Numbered from the stretch's first letter, positions 1 to 7,832 are shown. The stretch: DNA of 18,994 nucleotides from Desulfobacteraceae bacterium (GCA_003599475.1 QZKK01000166.1:1-18994); one strand, 5' to 3'. Numbers and translations are program-made. The notes: generated by a model not told the origin, from the sequence alone.

Positions 1-339
1 ACCCATCTGACCGAAAGACTTCCAGCCGCCGCCGTTCTCGACGAATTGACCCACCAGATGGTCATGTTCGGATTCCTTTTCCTTTCGGCCGGGATCATTA
101 CCGGTGCCGTCTGGGCAAACACCGCGTGGGGGCGGTATTGGGGATGGGACCCAAAGGAGACCTGGTCGCTGATTACTTGGTTTGTATACGCCGCCATGCT
201 CCATTTCCGGCTGATGCGCGGCTGGTCGGGCAAGTGGTTCGCAATTGTTTCAATCATCGGGTTCATGGCGGTTCTATTCACCTATTTCGGCGTCAACTAC
301 CTGCCCGGTCTGCACAGCTACGGCGCCATGGGACAGTGA
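1..339 (+). CDS. ccsB: Cytochrome c biogenesis protein CcsB/ResC-type (CcsA family), C-terminal part
   Basis: The last 112 residues of an integral membrane protein; the 5' end lies outside the window and the frame is open from base 1. The segment [13 protein letters not shown] is the tryptophan-rich WWD signature of the CcmF/CcsA/CcmC haem-handling family, and the ending with a conserved His (LPGLHSYG) is typical of CcsB/ResC proteins of the system II pathway. Two to three hydrophobic helices are visible. In this family the protein carries haem to the outer face of the cytoplasmic membrane for attachment to CXXCH motifs, which fits the multihaem cytochrome gene that follows. The family call is firm; the exact name (CcsA versus CcsB) depends on the missing N-terminus. 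Confidence 0.9.
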   Translation, partial: THLTERLPAAAVLDELTHQMVMFGFLFLSAGIITGAVWANTAWGRYWGWDPKETWSLITWFVYAAMLHFRLMRGWSGKWFAIVSIIGFMAVLFTYFGVNYLPGLHSYGAMGQ

Positions 340-395
340 TTTAATCGTTGCAACGTGCCAAAGCGACGAGAACTGCTGAACAAAGTTGTTTTTCC

Positions 396-425
396 TTGAC
401 ACTCCTCTTGCCCATTGGATATAGT
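396..425 (+). promoter_or_regulatory. Sigma70-like promoter of the qrc operon
   Basis: A TTGACA hexamer at 396-401 is followed, after 18 bases, by TATAGT at 420-425. It lies in the 146-base gap between the ccsB-type gene and qrcA and would give a leader of roughly 50 bases before the qrcA ribosome binding site (ACGGAG, about 475-480). The -35 box is perfect and the -10 box has one mismatch to TATAAT. This is a match by eye, not a mapped start. Confidence 0.6.
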
Positions 426-485
426 GTTTCCTTTAAATTTCAACCCATTGATATTTTGAATTAACTTCACCATTACGGAGTTTTC

Positions 486-1262
486 ATGAGCGCACCCGAG
501 GATATCACTTCCACAGGCTCCGGAACAAGCACCGATTCGGAACCCCCGGAAAAACGAAACGGGGCCGGCGGCACCATCTTTCTTTTTTTCATCGTCGGAT
601 TTGCGGTCAGCCTGGTCGTCGGCTGGGTTGCCTTTCCGAGACTTCTTTACTCCCAAAAAAGACAGCCGATCGATTTCAATCATGCCCTCCACGTGGAGTT
701 GGTCGAAGAAGGCTGCCGGAGCTGCCATTATTTCAGGGAGGACGGAAGCTTCTCCGGGGCCCCCGGCCTTGCCGAATGCATCGACTGCCACACCAGCGTC
801 AACGGTGCAGACCCCGAGGAAGAAAAATTCGTCACCCGGTATGTCGCCACCGGTAAGGAGGTTCCCTGGCTGATTTATGCCAAACAACCTCCGTGCGTCT
901 TTTTCTCCCATGCCGCTCATGTGAACGCAGCAAAGATGAATTGCACTGCCTGCCACGGACATATCGGTGAGTCCACCGAGCTTCCGGTTTATGAGGAAAA
1001 CCGAATCACCGGTTACAGCAGAAACATCTGGGGAAAGAGCATCGCCGGTCTCAAAGAGAATTCCTGGGACCGCATGAAGATGGACGATTGCGCCGAATGC
1101 CATGCTAAAAGAGCGCCTTTCGAGACAGAGGTGCCTGCGGAGGACTCCGTCTTCCGCCAGTTCAAAGAGACTGCAGCCGTTGCCTTCCCGAGCGCCGGGA
1201 TAGCGGACAGAGGTTCGAGTGTCCAGACAGAAAAAGATGCCTGCTTCGTATGCCATAAATGA
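486..1262 (+). CDS. qrcA: Menaquinone reductase Qrc, multihaem cytochrome c subunit QrcA
   Basis: 258 residues with one N-terminal membrane helix (about 29-50) behind a polar, Ser/Thr/Glu-rich head, then a periplasmic domain with five CXXCH haem-binding motifs at about residues 77-81, 98-102, 153-157, 202-206 and 253-257, the last ending one residue before the stop. In characterised Qrc this subunit takes electrons from periplasmic type I cytochrome c3 and passes them to the Fe-S subunits. The identification rests on the multihaem membrane-anchored architecture and on the qrcB, qrcC and qrcD genes directly downstream. The stop codon overlaps the upstream extension of the qrcB frame, so the two are probably co-translated. 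The Desulfovibrio vulgaris complex was reported to bind six haems c; only five canonical motifs are visible here. Start chosen at ATG 486, with ACGGAG upstream. Confidence 0.9.
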   Translation: MSAPEDITSTGSGTSTDSEPPEKRNGAGGTIFLFFIVGFAVSLVVGWVAFPRLLYSQKRQPIDFNHALHVELVEEGCRSCHYFREDGSFSGAPGLAECIDCHTSVNGADPEEEKFVTRYVATGKEVPWLIYAKQPPCVFFSHAAHVNAAKMNCTACHGHIGESTELPVYEENRITGYSRNIWGKSIAGLKENSWDRMKMDDCAECHAKRAPFETEVPAEDSVFRQFKETAAVAFPSAGIADRGSSVQTEKDACFVCHK

Positions 1263-1282
1263 TCTGTGATGAGGTCGAATCG

Positions 1283-3556
1283 ATGAAAGTAGATAGAAGA
1301 AGCTTTTTATCCTTCGTAGTCGGCGGTGCAGTGGGCACGGCGCTCTCCCCCCTCCCCTGGAAGTTGACCGACGACCTGTCCATCTGGACGCAAAACTGGC
1401 CGTGGACCCCGGTTCCCGCCAATGGAGAGGCCTCATACATCCAGTCGACCTGTGCGCTCTGCCCCGCCGGCGGCTGCGGAATCATCGTCCGTAAAATCGA
1501 AAACCGGGCGGTCAAGATCGAAGGCCTCGAGGGCCATCCGGTCAACCACGGAGGGATCTGCCCCGTCGGATTATCGGGCCTTCAGCTCCTCTACGGACCC
1601 TCCAGGGTCAAGACGCCTCTGAAACGGGTGGGAAACCGCGGTGCGGGCAGGTGGCAAAAAATATCCTGGGACATGGGACTTGCCGAAGTCCAGGCCAGAC
1701 TTTCCGACCTGAGAAAGGCGGGCAGGGCGCACACCGTCGCCTGCATATCGGGTTCGGACCGTGGGACGGTCCCCCAGCTTCTCAGCAGGCTGCTTACGGT
1801 TTACGGATCGCCCAACTTCATTCGCACCCCTTCCCTTCAGGATGCATATGAACTGACCCTTCATCGGATGCAGGGAGTCCAAGGCTCTGCCGGATTCGAC
1901 ATCGAAAACGCCTCTTTCCTGCTGAGTTTCGGAAGCGGAATCACCGAGGGGTGGGGCTCTCCGGTTCGCATGTTCAGAGCCGTCAGCCACATGAAAAGAA
2001 TCGGTGCAAAATTGGTGCAGATAGAACCGAGGCTCTCTGAAACAGCGGCCAAATCCGACAAGTGGATTCCGATCCGCCCGGGTACCGAGGGTGCTCTGGC
2101 GCTGGGCTTTGCCCATTTCATCATCAAAGAATCCCTCTACAACCGCGATTTTGTCGAAAACTACACGTTCGGATTCGAAGACAGGAAAGACAAGGGAAAC
2201 ACCCGCAAGGGATTCAAAACGATCGTGCTGGAGGGGTACGGCCCCGATACGGTTTCCCGGATCACCGGAGTGGAAAAGGATATCATCGCCCAGACCGCCC
2301 GTTCGTTCGCGCGGGCCGCCAAACCGCTGGCGGTCTGTGGACGCGGACAGGGCGGAGTTCCCGGCAGCACAACGGAGCTTATGGCCGTGCACGCCTTGAA
2401 TGCGCTTGTCGGAAACATCAACAGGCCCGGCGGAATCTGGGCACTGCCGGAGCTCAATTATATCGAATGGCCCGAACCGGAAATGGATGCAGCGGCCTCC
2501 ACCGGAATTCAAAAGGGGCGTCTCGACGAATCCGAAAGCGATCGGTTTCCGCATACAAGATATCTGTTGAACCGATTCCTGCAAAATGCAAGCTCCGGAA
2601 AGCCTTACGGAATCGAAGCGCTTATGGTTTCGGAAGCAAACCCTTTATATTCGCAGCCGGACACGAAGGCCGTCAAGGACGCCCTAGACAAGATTCCCTT
2701 CATCGTAAGTTTTTCATCGTATATGGATGAAACGGCCAAATACGCCGATCTGATCCTTCCCAACCACATGTATCTCGAACGGTACGAGGACGTGCCGCAG
2801 CCGCCCGGGCTTCAGAAACCGGTGATAAGCCTCATGCGTCCGGTGGTATCTCCTCAGTTCGATACCCGTCATACGGGGGATGCGATCCTTATGCTCGCAA
2901 AGGGAATCGGGGGTGTGGTTTCAAAGGCTTTTCCATGGAGCACCTATGAAGACTGCCTGGAGGAGACGCTCGGCAGCCGATTGGAGCCCTTGCTCAAGAA
3001 GGGGTACTGGATGGATGAAAAATTCCAGCCGGCTCCCTGGGATAAAGCCTTTGACACCGCGTCCTCCAGATTCGAACTGGCTGCATCGGATCGAAACGAC
3101 GGGAAAGACGGGGCCGTCATGCCCGCTTTCCAGGCGATCGAGCCCGAAGGGGACAAATCCTATCCCCTGATTCTCATCCCCTATGATTCGATGCGGCTGG
3201 CAAACGGGTATGTGGCCGATCCTCCCTTCGTGATAAAGACCGTCGAAGACACCGTCCTGAAGGGCAAAGACAGCTTCGTTCAGATCAACCCGAAAACGGC
3301 GAAGGAAATCGGGCTGTCGCAAGGAAAAACGGCGCGATTGGAAACTCCCAAGGGCTCCGCCAGAGTGCGGATCCATCTCTACGACGGGATCATGCCGGGT
3401 CTCATCGCGATGCCCAGGGGATTGGGTCATACCGCCTATGACGAATATCTCTCCGGAAAAGGGGTAAACCTGAACGAGCTGATGGGCGTGGCGCCGGATC
3501 CGGCTTCGGGGCTGGATGCGACGTGGGGAATCCGGGCGAAGCTGAGCAGAGCTTGA
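1283..3556 (+). CDS. qrcB: Menaquinone reductase Qrc, molybdopterin-oxidoreductase-like subunit QrcB
   Basis: 757 residues. The N-terminus has a twin-arginine-type signal (DRRSFLSF followed by a hydrophobic stretch), so the protein is probably exported folded and stays on the periplasmic face. Cys57, Cys60, Cys65 and Cys93 (CALCPAGGC and GGICPVG) match the N-terminal Fe-S cluster of the molybdopterin oxidoreductase fold. The rest, up to a C-terminal molydopterin dinucleotide-binding-like domain, follows that fold. In characterised Qrc and alternative complex III this subunit contains no molybdenum and serves electron transfer. The start at ATG 1283 is preferred over ATG 1259 because GAGG lies 8 bases upstream and the Tat motif then sits at the very N-terminus. 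Next gene qrcC follows after 132 bases containing an octamer repeat. Confidence 0.9.
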   Translation: MKVDRRSFLSFVVGGAVGTALSPLPWKLTDDLSIWTQNWPWTPVPANGEASYIQSTCALCPAGGCGIIVRKIENRAVKIEGLEGHPVNHGGICPVGLSGLQLLYGPSRVKTPLKRVGNRGAGRWQKISWDMGLAEVQARLSDLRKAGRAHTVACISGSDRGTVPQLLSRLLTVYGSPNFIRTPSLQDAYELTLHRMQGVQGSAGFDIENASFLLSFGSGITEGWGSPVRMFRAVSHMKRIGAKLVQIEPRLSETAAKSDKWIPIRPGTEGALALGFAHFIIKESLYNRDFVENYTFGFEDRKDKGNTRKGFKTIVLEGYGPDTVSRITGVEKDIIAQTARSFARAAKPLAVCGRGQGGVPGSTTELMAVHALNALVGNINRPGGIWALPELNYIEWPEPEMDAAASTGIQKGRLDESESDRFPHTRYLLNRFLQNASSGKPYGIEALMVSEANPLYSQPDTKAVKDALDKIPFIVSFSSYMDETAKYADLILPNHMYLERYEDVPQPPGLQKPVISLMRPVVSPQFDTRHTGDAILMLAKGIGGVVSKAFPWSTYEDCLEETLGSRLEPLLKKGYWMDEKFQPAPWDKAFDTASSRFELAASDRNDGKDGAVMPAFQAIEPEGDKSYPLILIPYDSMRLANGYVADPPFVIKTVEDTVLKGKDSFVQINPKTAKEIGLSQGKTARLETPKGSARVRIHLYDGIMPGLIAMPRGLGHTAYDEYLSGKGVNLNELMGVAPDPASGLDATWGIRAKLSRA

Positions 3557-3574
3557 ATTACGCGATTTGATTCT

Positions 3575-3668
3575 GCCACCAAGGCACGAAGGCACAAAGA
3601 AAGAACTTGAATTTAAAGCATCTTTGATAGAGCCATAAACTCAGTGTCTTTGTGACTTTGTGGCTGAA
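3575..3668. repeat. Inverted pair of period-8 repeats between qrcB and qrcC
   Basis: The left arm (3575-3604) reads GCCACC then AAGGCACG, AAGGCACA and a degenerate AAGAAAGA. The right arm (3645-3668) reads TGTCTTTG, TGACTTTG, TGGCTGAA, which is the imperfect reverse complement of the left arm. The 40-base centre is AT-rich. The transcript could fold into an imperfect hairpin inside the qrc operon. It resembles in layout, but not in unit length, the period-7 arrays elsewhere in the window. Confidence 0.7.
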
Positions 3669-3688
3669 CAAGCAGAACAGGGGTTTTG

Positions 3689-4504
3689 ATGGAACAATCA
3701 CAAAAAGCGAAAAAATTCGGCATGGTCATCAACCTGGATCTTTGCACCGGATGCGGGGCCTGCATGGTGGCCTGTATGGCGGAAAACAATGTGCCGTTTA
3801 AGGTGGATGAAACCAACAAGCGCGTCAGCATCACCTGGATGCATCTCTACAGGCTGAGCAACGGCAGGCCCTTTCCCGATGCGGATACCTGCTATCTGCC
3901 CAGGCCATGCATGCACTGTGCCGGACCCGAAGAACACGGCCACTCCCCCTGTGTATCGGTATGCCCGGCAACCGCGACCGACTACAGTATGGCCACGGGA
4001 ATCGTAAGCCAGATCTATACCCGGTGTTTCGGGTGCCGGTACTGCATGGCCGCCTGCCCGTATCAGGCCAGGTATTTCAACTGGTGGGATCCGGTATGGC
4101 CGGAGGATATGGAAAAATATCTGAACCCGAATGTATCGGTGCGCATGCGCGGGGTCGTCGAGAAATGCAGCTTCTGCTACCATCGTTACCAGCTTGCCCT
4201 GGACAAGGCGTTTTCGCAGGGCCGAAATGAACTGGAGGAAGATGAATACCAGACCGCCTGCGCGCAGGCTTGCCCGGCAAATGCGATTACCTTCGGTGAT
4301 TTGAACAATCCGAAACACGAGGTCAATCAATTGGTCAGACCCGATCCGAAGCATTTCGGCCGGCCGAGAAATCCCAATGCCTTTCGACTCCTCGAAAGGC
4401 TGCATACCAATCCGAAAGTCTACTACATCTCCAGCCGGAAATGGATCCGGGATCAGGGAGACAATGCCGCAAAGAAGATGCTCGAACAAGGGCACAAAGC
4501 GTAA
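3689..4504 (+). CDS. qrcC: Menaquinone reductase Qrc, iron-sulfur subunit QrcC
   Basis: 271 residues, a DmsB/NrfC/PsrB-like ferredoxin-fold protein carrying electrons between QrcA/QrcB and the quinone-reactive membrane subunit. Four cysteine groups are visible: Cys19/22/25/29 (CTGCGACMVAC), Cys74/77/88/92 (CMHC...CVSVCP), Cys113/116/119/123 (CFGCRYCMAACP) and Cys160/163/191/195 (CSFC...CAQACP). That makes 16 ligand cysteines, enough for four cubane clusters, although Desulfovibrio Qrc has a [3Fe-4S] cluster. No signal peptide is seen; proteins of this type can be exported together with a Tat-bearing partner, here QrcB (inference). Start at ATG 3689 with AGGGG 5 bases upstream; the TTG codon just before it is less likely. 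Confidence 0.92.
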   Translation: MEQSQKAKKFGMVINLDLCTGCGACMVACMAENNVPFKVDETNKRVSITWMHLYRLSNGRPFPDADTCYLPRPCMHCAGPEEHGHSPCVSVCPATATDYSMATGIVSQIYTRCFGCRYCMAACPYQARYFNWWDPVWPEDMEKYLNPNVSVRMRGVVEKCSFCYHRYQLALDKAFSQGRNELEEDEYQTACAQACPANAITFGDLNNPKHEVNQLVRPDPKHFGRPRNPNAFRLLERLHTNPKVYYISSRKWIRDQGDNAAKKMLEQGHKA

Positions 4505-4519
4505 GCCCGTATGAGAGAT

Positions 4520-4550
4520 GAACATCGAACATCGAACGTCCAACATCGAA
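4520..4550 (+). repeat. Period-7 array, family B (GAACATC)
   Basis: Four and a half heptads in tandem: GAACATC, GAACATC, GAACGTC, CAACATC, GAA. It lies in the 160-base qrcC-qrcD gap. The reverse complement of the same family is found at 6195-6229. Nothing in it suggests coding. Confidence 0.85.
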
Positions 4551-4609
4551 TGAAGGATAAAGTCATTTCAGCTTTAGCTTTCGAAGGCTGGGCGTTCGGC
4601 TCAGGAGCA

Positions 4610-4637
4610 GAACCTGAACGCTGAACACTGAACACTC
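4610..4637 (+). repeat. Period-7 array, family A (GAACACT)
   Basis: GAACCT (6 bases) followed by GAACGCT, GAACACT, GAACACT, ending 11 bases before the qrcD ribosome binding site. Between this and the family B array is a 59-base spacer with a short potential hairpin (AGCTT-TCGA-AGGCT region). Copies of family A occur at 6080, 6415 and 14266. Confidence 0.85.
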
Positions 4638-4664
4638 TATAGGATATCAAGGAGTACTGAACGA

Positions 4665-5903
4665 ATGGATTCTGCACTCATTCCCGAGGGCGTGACACGA
4701 ACCCCATTGTGGAAGTTCGCACTGGCGATCGTCATCGTCGGAGCCGTGCTGTTGTGGGGCGTTTATGCCATGGTGCTGGTCTGGATGAAAGGCCTCAATC
4801 AGACTAACATGAACGACTCCTACGGATTTGCGCTCTGGATCTGGGCGGATCTGACGGTGATCGCCCTGGGCGGCGGCGCTTTCTTTACCGGATTGCTCCG
4901 ATACATCTTCGGGCTGAAGCCGCTCAAAAACATCATCAACTATGCCGTACTGATCGGATTCATCTGCTACAGCTCCGCCCAACTGATTCTAGGCCTCGAT
5001 GTCGGGCAACCCCTGCGGGCCTGGTTCATCTTCTGGCATGCCAATGTGCATTCCATGCTGACAGAGGTGGCCTTCTGCCTGAGCTGCTACTTCGGCGTGC
5101 TGACTGTCGAATATCTGCCTTTGATCCTGGAGAACCGCAAAATCGACAGAATCCCCTTGTTCCACAATCTTTCTCACACCATGCACGAGGTCATGGCCGT
5201 TTTTGCAGCCACCGGGGCATTTCTTTCCTTCTTCCACCAGGGATCTCTCGGCGGAGTTTCCGGAGTGCTTTTCGGCCGGCCGTTCGGGTTTCGGGAGCAT
5301 CTTTTCATCTGGCCCTACACCTTCTTTCTGTATACCTGGTCTGCGGCTGCGGCCGGGCCGTCCTTTACCCTTCTCATTACCCGGATTACCGAAAAGGTCA
5401 CCGGTAAAAAATTGGTGGCAGACAATGTCGTTCAGCTCCTGGCAAAGGTATCGGGCTGGATGCTGGCCTCCTACCTCGTTGTAAAGATCGCAGACACCCT
5501 CTACTGGGCGATCGAAACGGCGCCGTCGATGGGCTTTTCGTTCATGGAGTTCTACTCCGGCAACCCCTTCTATGGAATCTGGATACTGATTCTGGAGATC
5601 GTCATCGGGGGCATCATTCCCGCTACGATCCTGATCACCCCCAAATGGCGTGAAAACGGCACCCTTCTGACCGTGGCAACCGTACTAGCGGTCATCGGCG
5701 TGAGCGTGAACCGATGGGTCATGATTCTTCAGACGCTGGCCGTACCGGTCCTCCCATTTGAAGACTGGGTCATGTACATCCCAAGCTGGCAGGAGGTCGC
5801 CACGACGATCCTGCCGATCTGCTATGGGATCATTCTCATTATGCTGTCTTATCGTTATCTGCCGGTCTTTCCGCAGGAAAGGGAACTGAACCCAACGGCA
5901 TGA
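4665..5903 (+). CDS. qrcD: Menaquinone reductase Qrc, NrfD-like integral membrane subunit QrcD
   Basis: 412 residues, mostly hydrophobic, with about ten membrane helices, the size and pattern of NrfD/PsrC/ActC-type quinone-interacting subunits. In Qrc this subunit holds the menaquinone site on the periplasmic side of the membrane. Several acidic and basic residues lie within predicted helices, as expected for the proposed proton path in this family (inference). Start ATG 4665 has AAGGAG 10 bases upstream. It is the fourth gene in the canonical qrcABCD order, and a small membrane protein gene follows 14 bases after its stop. Confidence 0.92.
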   Translation: MDSALIPEGVTRTPLWKFALAIVIVGAVLLWGVYAMVLVWMKGLNQTNMNDSYGFALWIWADLTVIALGGGAFFTGLLRYIFGLKPLKNIINYAVLIGFICYSSAQLILGLDVGQPLRAWFIFWHANVHSMLTEVAFCLSCYFGVLTVEYLPLILENRKIDRIPLFHNLSHTMHEVMAVFAATGAFLSFFHQGSLGGVSGVLFGRPFGFREHLFIWPYTFFLYTWSAAAAGPSFTLLITRITEKVTGKKLVADNVVQLLAKVSGWMLASYLVVKIADTLYWAIETAPSMGFSFMEFYSGNPFYGIWILILEIVIGGIIPATILITPKWRENGTLLTVATVLAVIGVSVNRWVMILQTLAVPVLPFEDWVMYIPSWQEVATTILPICYGIILIMLSYRYLPVFPQERELNPTA

Positions 5904-5917
5904 GGAAGGAGTGAAAG

Positions 5918-6076
5918 ATGCTGCCGTTTTCTTTTGAATGGATATGGGATGCGAGTCATCTGGTATTTCACGGATGGCTCTGGTTTGCGCTGAACGTCAT
6001 CGGAATCGGAATGACCTACTGCATCGTGAAGGCCATCTACGACACCGTCAAGGCTAAAAAGTCCCACTCCCACTAG
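5918..6076 (+). CDS. 52-residue single-helix membrane protein at the end of the qrc operon
   Basis: An ATG at 5918 preceded by GGAAGGAG (5904-5911) opens a 53-codon frame ending with TAG at 6074-6076. The product begins MLPFSFEWIWDASHLVFHGW, has one likely membrane helix at about residues 18-41 and a basic, His-rich end (KAKKSHSH). The strong ribosome binding site, the 14-base gap from qrcD and the aromatic-rich amphipathic start make it a credible gene. Its position suggests an accessory subunit or assembly factor of Qrc, but I do not recognise a named family, so function is inference from context only. Confidence 0.75.
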   Translation: MLPFSFEWIWDASHLVFHGWLWFALNVIGIGMTYCIVKAIYDTVKAKKSHSH

Positions 6077-6079
6077 AGA

Positions 6080-6110
6080 AGCGTTCAGTGTTCAGGGGTT
6101 CAGTGTTCAG
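6080..6110 (-). repeat. Period-7 array, family A, inverted
   Basis: Reads AGCGTTC, AGTGTTC, AGGGGTTC (one extra base), AGTGTTC, AG on the plus strand, the reverse complement of the GAACACT family. It begins 4 bases after the small qrc-linked gene and forms an inverted pair with the array at 6415-6442, about 300 bases away. Confidence 0.85.
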
Positions 6111-6194
6111 CCCGGCCGCCGGACATCAAATCGGCCAGTTTGATCGGGAAAAAGACTTCCCTCGATTGGCTATAATTGATTTTATCCTTAATTC

Positions 6195-6229
6195 GATGTT
6201 GGACGTTTGATGTTCGATGTTGGACGTTC
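6195..6229 (-). repeat. Period-7 array, family B, inverted
   Basis: Five exact-length heptads: GATGTTG, GACGTTT, GATGTTC, GATGTTG, GACGTTC. This is the reverse complement of the array at 4520-4550. It directly precedes a probable terminator. Confidence 0.85.
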
Positions 6230-6243
6230 ATCTTTTAAACGAA

Positions 6244-6264
6244 GCTTCTAAGAAGCGTTTTTTT
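6244..6264 (+). terminator. Probable intrinsic terminator after the qrc operon
   Basis: GCTTC, loop TAA, GAAGC, then G and seven T. The stem is only 5 bp but perfect and the T-run is strong. It lies 168 bases after the last qrc-linked gene and before murA. Confidence 0.5.
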
Positions 6265-6414
6265 ATTCCAGTCCTCTTTCATATTTCCAAAAGCGGTGGT
6301 ATCAATCGGCCTATGAAAGCGATTCCGGGCTTTTCCGCCCGCGATTCATTTGGGCGTACAGTGCAGAGCCGGAGATTGAAGGTTGAGTCGGACGGTTTCC
6401 GCCTTTTCTTTCCT

Positions 6415-6442
6415 GAACACTGAACGCTGAACACTGAACCCT
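6415..6442 (+). repeat. Period-7 array, family A, just upstream of murA
   Basis: GAACACT, GAACGCT, GAACACT, GAACCCT. It ends immediately before the murA ribosome binding site, and is the inverted partner of 6080-6110. Confidence 0.85.
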
Positions 6443-6459
6443 TCTAAGAGGTACCTCGA

Positions 6460-7713
6460 TTGGATAAAATCGTCATCCAGGGCGGTGCCCGCCTCCAGGG
6501 AGAGGTCGGCATCAGCGGAGCCAAAAACGCGGCTCTTCCGATTCTTGTCTCTTCATTGCTGACCGATGGAGAATGCACCTTTACAAACGTTCCGAATCTG
6601 AAGGATATCGACAGCATCCAACTGCTGCTGGAGCACTTGGGGGCGCGCGTCGAATCGAAAGGGGATACCGTCCGAATCGATTCGGGCGGCCTCTGGAACC
6701 ATGACGCTCCCTATGATCTGGTGAGAAAAATGCGGGCGTCCATTCTGGTTCTCTGCCCGCTTGTCGCCCGGCTCAAGAAGGCCAAGGTCTCCCTGCCCGG
6801 CGGATGCGCAATCGGGGCCAGACCGATCAATCTCCATCTCAAAGGGCTGCGGGAACTGGGGGCCTCTGTTGAAATCTCCCATGGATACGTGGAAGTCGCG
6901 GCGGACCGGCTCAGGGGAAACGATATTTATTTCGATATCGTTACGGTTACCGGAACGGAAAACCTCATGATGGCAGCGGTTCTGGCTGAGGGGGTGACCA
7001 TTTTGCACAACGCCGCCCAGGAGCCCGAGGTCATCGCTCTTGCAGAGGTCCTGAACCGGATGGGAGCAAGAGTGGAAGGCGCCGGTACGGCGACGATCAC
7101 CATCACCGGCGTCTCTTCTCTCCGACCGGCATCGGCCGCCGTAATTCCGGACCGGATCGAAGCCTCAACCTTCCTGATTGCGGGTGCGCTGACCGGCGGG
7201 GACATCAAGGCGGTCGGCTGCGAACCCGGGCATCTGGATGCACTCATCGAAAAACTGCGGTCCGCGGGAGCTGCCGTGGAGGTGGGGGAAAAAAGCGTTC
7301 GGGTCAAGGCCGACGGCCGAATCGCCAGCGTCGATGTAAAGACCCTCCCCTTTCCGGGCTTTCCAACCGATGTTCAGGCTCAATTCATGGTGCTCATGTC
7401 CGTTGCAGATGGAACCAGCATCATATCCGAAACCATCTTCGAAAACCGCTTCATTCATGTCAGCGAGCTCCGTCGCATGGGCGCCGATATCACCGTTTCC
7501 GGCAACATCGCGGCCGTACGCGGGGTGCCGAACTTATCCGGGGCACCGGTCATGGCCACCGATCTTCGGGCGAGCGCCTGCCTGGTTTTGGCCGGGCTGG
7601 TTGCCGAAGGCCGGACCACCGTAAATCGCGTATACCATCTGGATCGCGGATATTCAGCCATCGAAGAAAAATTCTCCAGACTGGGTGCCGACATCAAACG
7701 GGTGAGAGAGTAG
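6460..7713 (+). CDS. murA: UDP-N-acetylglucosamine 1-carboxyvinyltransferase MurA
   Basis: 417 residues, the normal length. MurA transfers enolpyruvate from phosphoenolpyruvate to UDP-GlcNAc, the first committed step of peptidoglycan synthesis, in the cytoplasm. The N-terminal [13 protein letters not shown] carries the conserved Lys-Asn pair. The loop [16 protein letters not shown] carries the catalytic Cys116 (Cys115 in E. coli numbering), so the enzyme should be of the fosfomycin-sensitive type. [12 protein letters not shown] and [19 protein letters not shown] are further family signatures. The start codon is TTG 6460: AAGAGG ends 8 bases upstream and the protein begins at the usual MDKIVIQGG position. 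AAGAGG partly overlaps a 10-base palindrome GAGGTACCTC (6449-6458), which may be chance. Confidence 0.96.
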   Translation: MDKIVIQGGARLQGEVGISGAKNAALPILVSSLLTDGECTFTNVPNLKDIDSIQLLLEHLGARVESKGDTVRIDSGGLWNHDAPYDLVRKMRASILVLCPLVARLKKAKVSLPGGCAIGARPINLHLKGLRELGASVEISHGYVEVAADRLRGNDIYFDIVTVTGTENLMMAAVLAEGVTILHNAAQEPEVIALAEVLNRMGARVEGAGTATITITGVSSLRPASAAVIPDRIEASTFLIAGALTGGDIKAVGCEPGHLDALIEKLRSAGAAVEVGEKSVRVKADGRIASVDVKTLPFPGFPTDVQAQFMVLMSVADGTSIISETIFENRFIHVSELRRMGADITVSGNIAAVRGVPNLSGAPVMATDLRASACLVLAGLVAEGRTTVNRVYHLDRGYSAIEEKFSRLGADIKRVRE

Positions 7714-7720
7714 GAAAAAA

Positions 7721-7748
7721 CGGGTTGCGAGTTGCGGGTTTCGGGTTA
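7721..7748 (-). repeat. Period-7 array, family C (CAACTCG), inverted
   Basis: CGGGTTG, CGAGTTG, CGGGTTT, CGGGTTA on the plus strand. It starts 7 bases after the murA stop and can base-pair with the long forward array at 7849-7938. Confidence 0.85.
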
Positions 7749-7802
7749 CCAACAATTTAGCATCGAAACCGTGAAATTGCATCATTCCGAGGATCTGTAA
7801 GC

Positions 7803-7832
7803 GCTTTCTAAAATTTCAGAAGCAGGTTTTTT
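7803..7832 (+). terminator. Probable intrinsic terminator after murA
   Basis: GCTTTCT (7803-7809), loop of 8, AGAAGC (7818-7823) with one bulged T, then AGG and six T (7827-7832). It lies between the two arms of the family C repeats. The stem is modest (6 bp). Confidence 0.5.

Larger units (their letters stand above)
6077..6459. other. 383-base non-coding gap between the qrc operon and murA
   Basis: No convincing gene. It holds, in order: an inverted family A array (6080-6110), a small hairpin GGGAA-AAAGAC-TTCCC (6146-6161), an isolated TATAAT (6171-6176) without a good -35 box, an inverted family B array (6195-6229), a probable terminator (6244-6264), about 150 bases in which I see nothing definite, and a forward family A array (6415-6442) that ends 3 bases before the murA ribosome binding site. 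An open frame at 6217-6423 crosses repeat and terminator and lacks coding character. Confidence 0.7.

Noticed and set aside
318..1436. Long minus-strand open frame opposite qrcA
   Set aside because: No recognisable domain; it lies antisense to a haem-motif gene with a promoter and ribosome binding site, and is a by-product of GC-rich codons.
1571..2584. Long minus-strand frame opposite qrcB
   Set aside because: Low-complexity basic composition, no family features, fully antisense to qrcB.
3698..4546. 282-codon minus-strand frame opposite qrcC
   Set aside because: Mirror of the Cys-rich qrcC; starts in the heptad array and has no domain signature.
6171..6176. TATAAT as a murA promoter
   Set aside because: No -35 match at 16 to 18 bases upstream, and a probable terminator lies between it and murA.
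6217..6423. Possible 68-residue gene upstream of murA
   Set aside because: Begins within a heptad array, crosses a terminator and ends in another array; no ribosome binding site.
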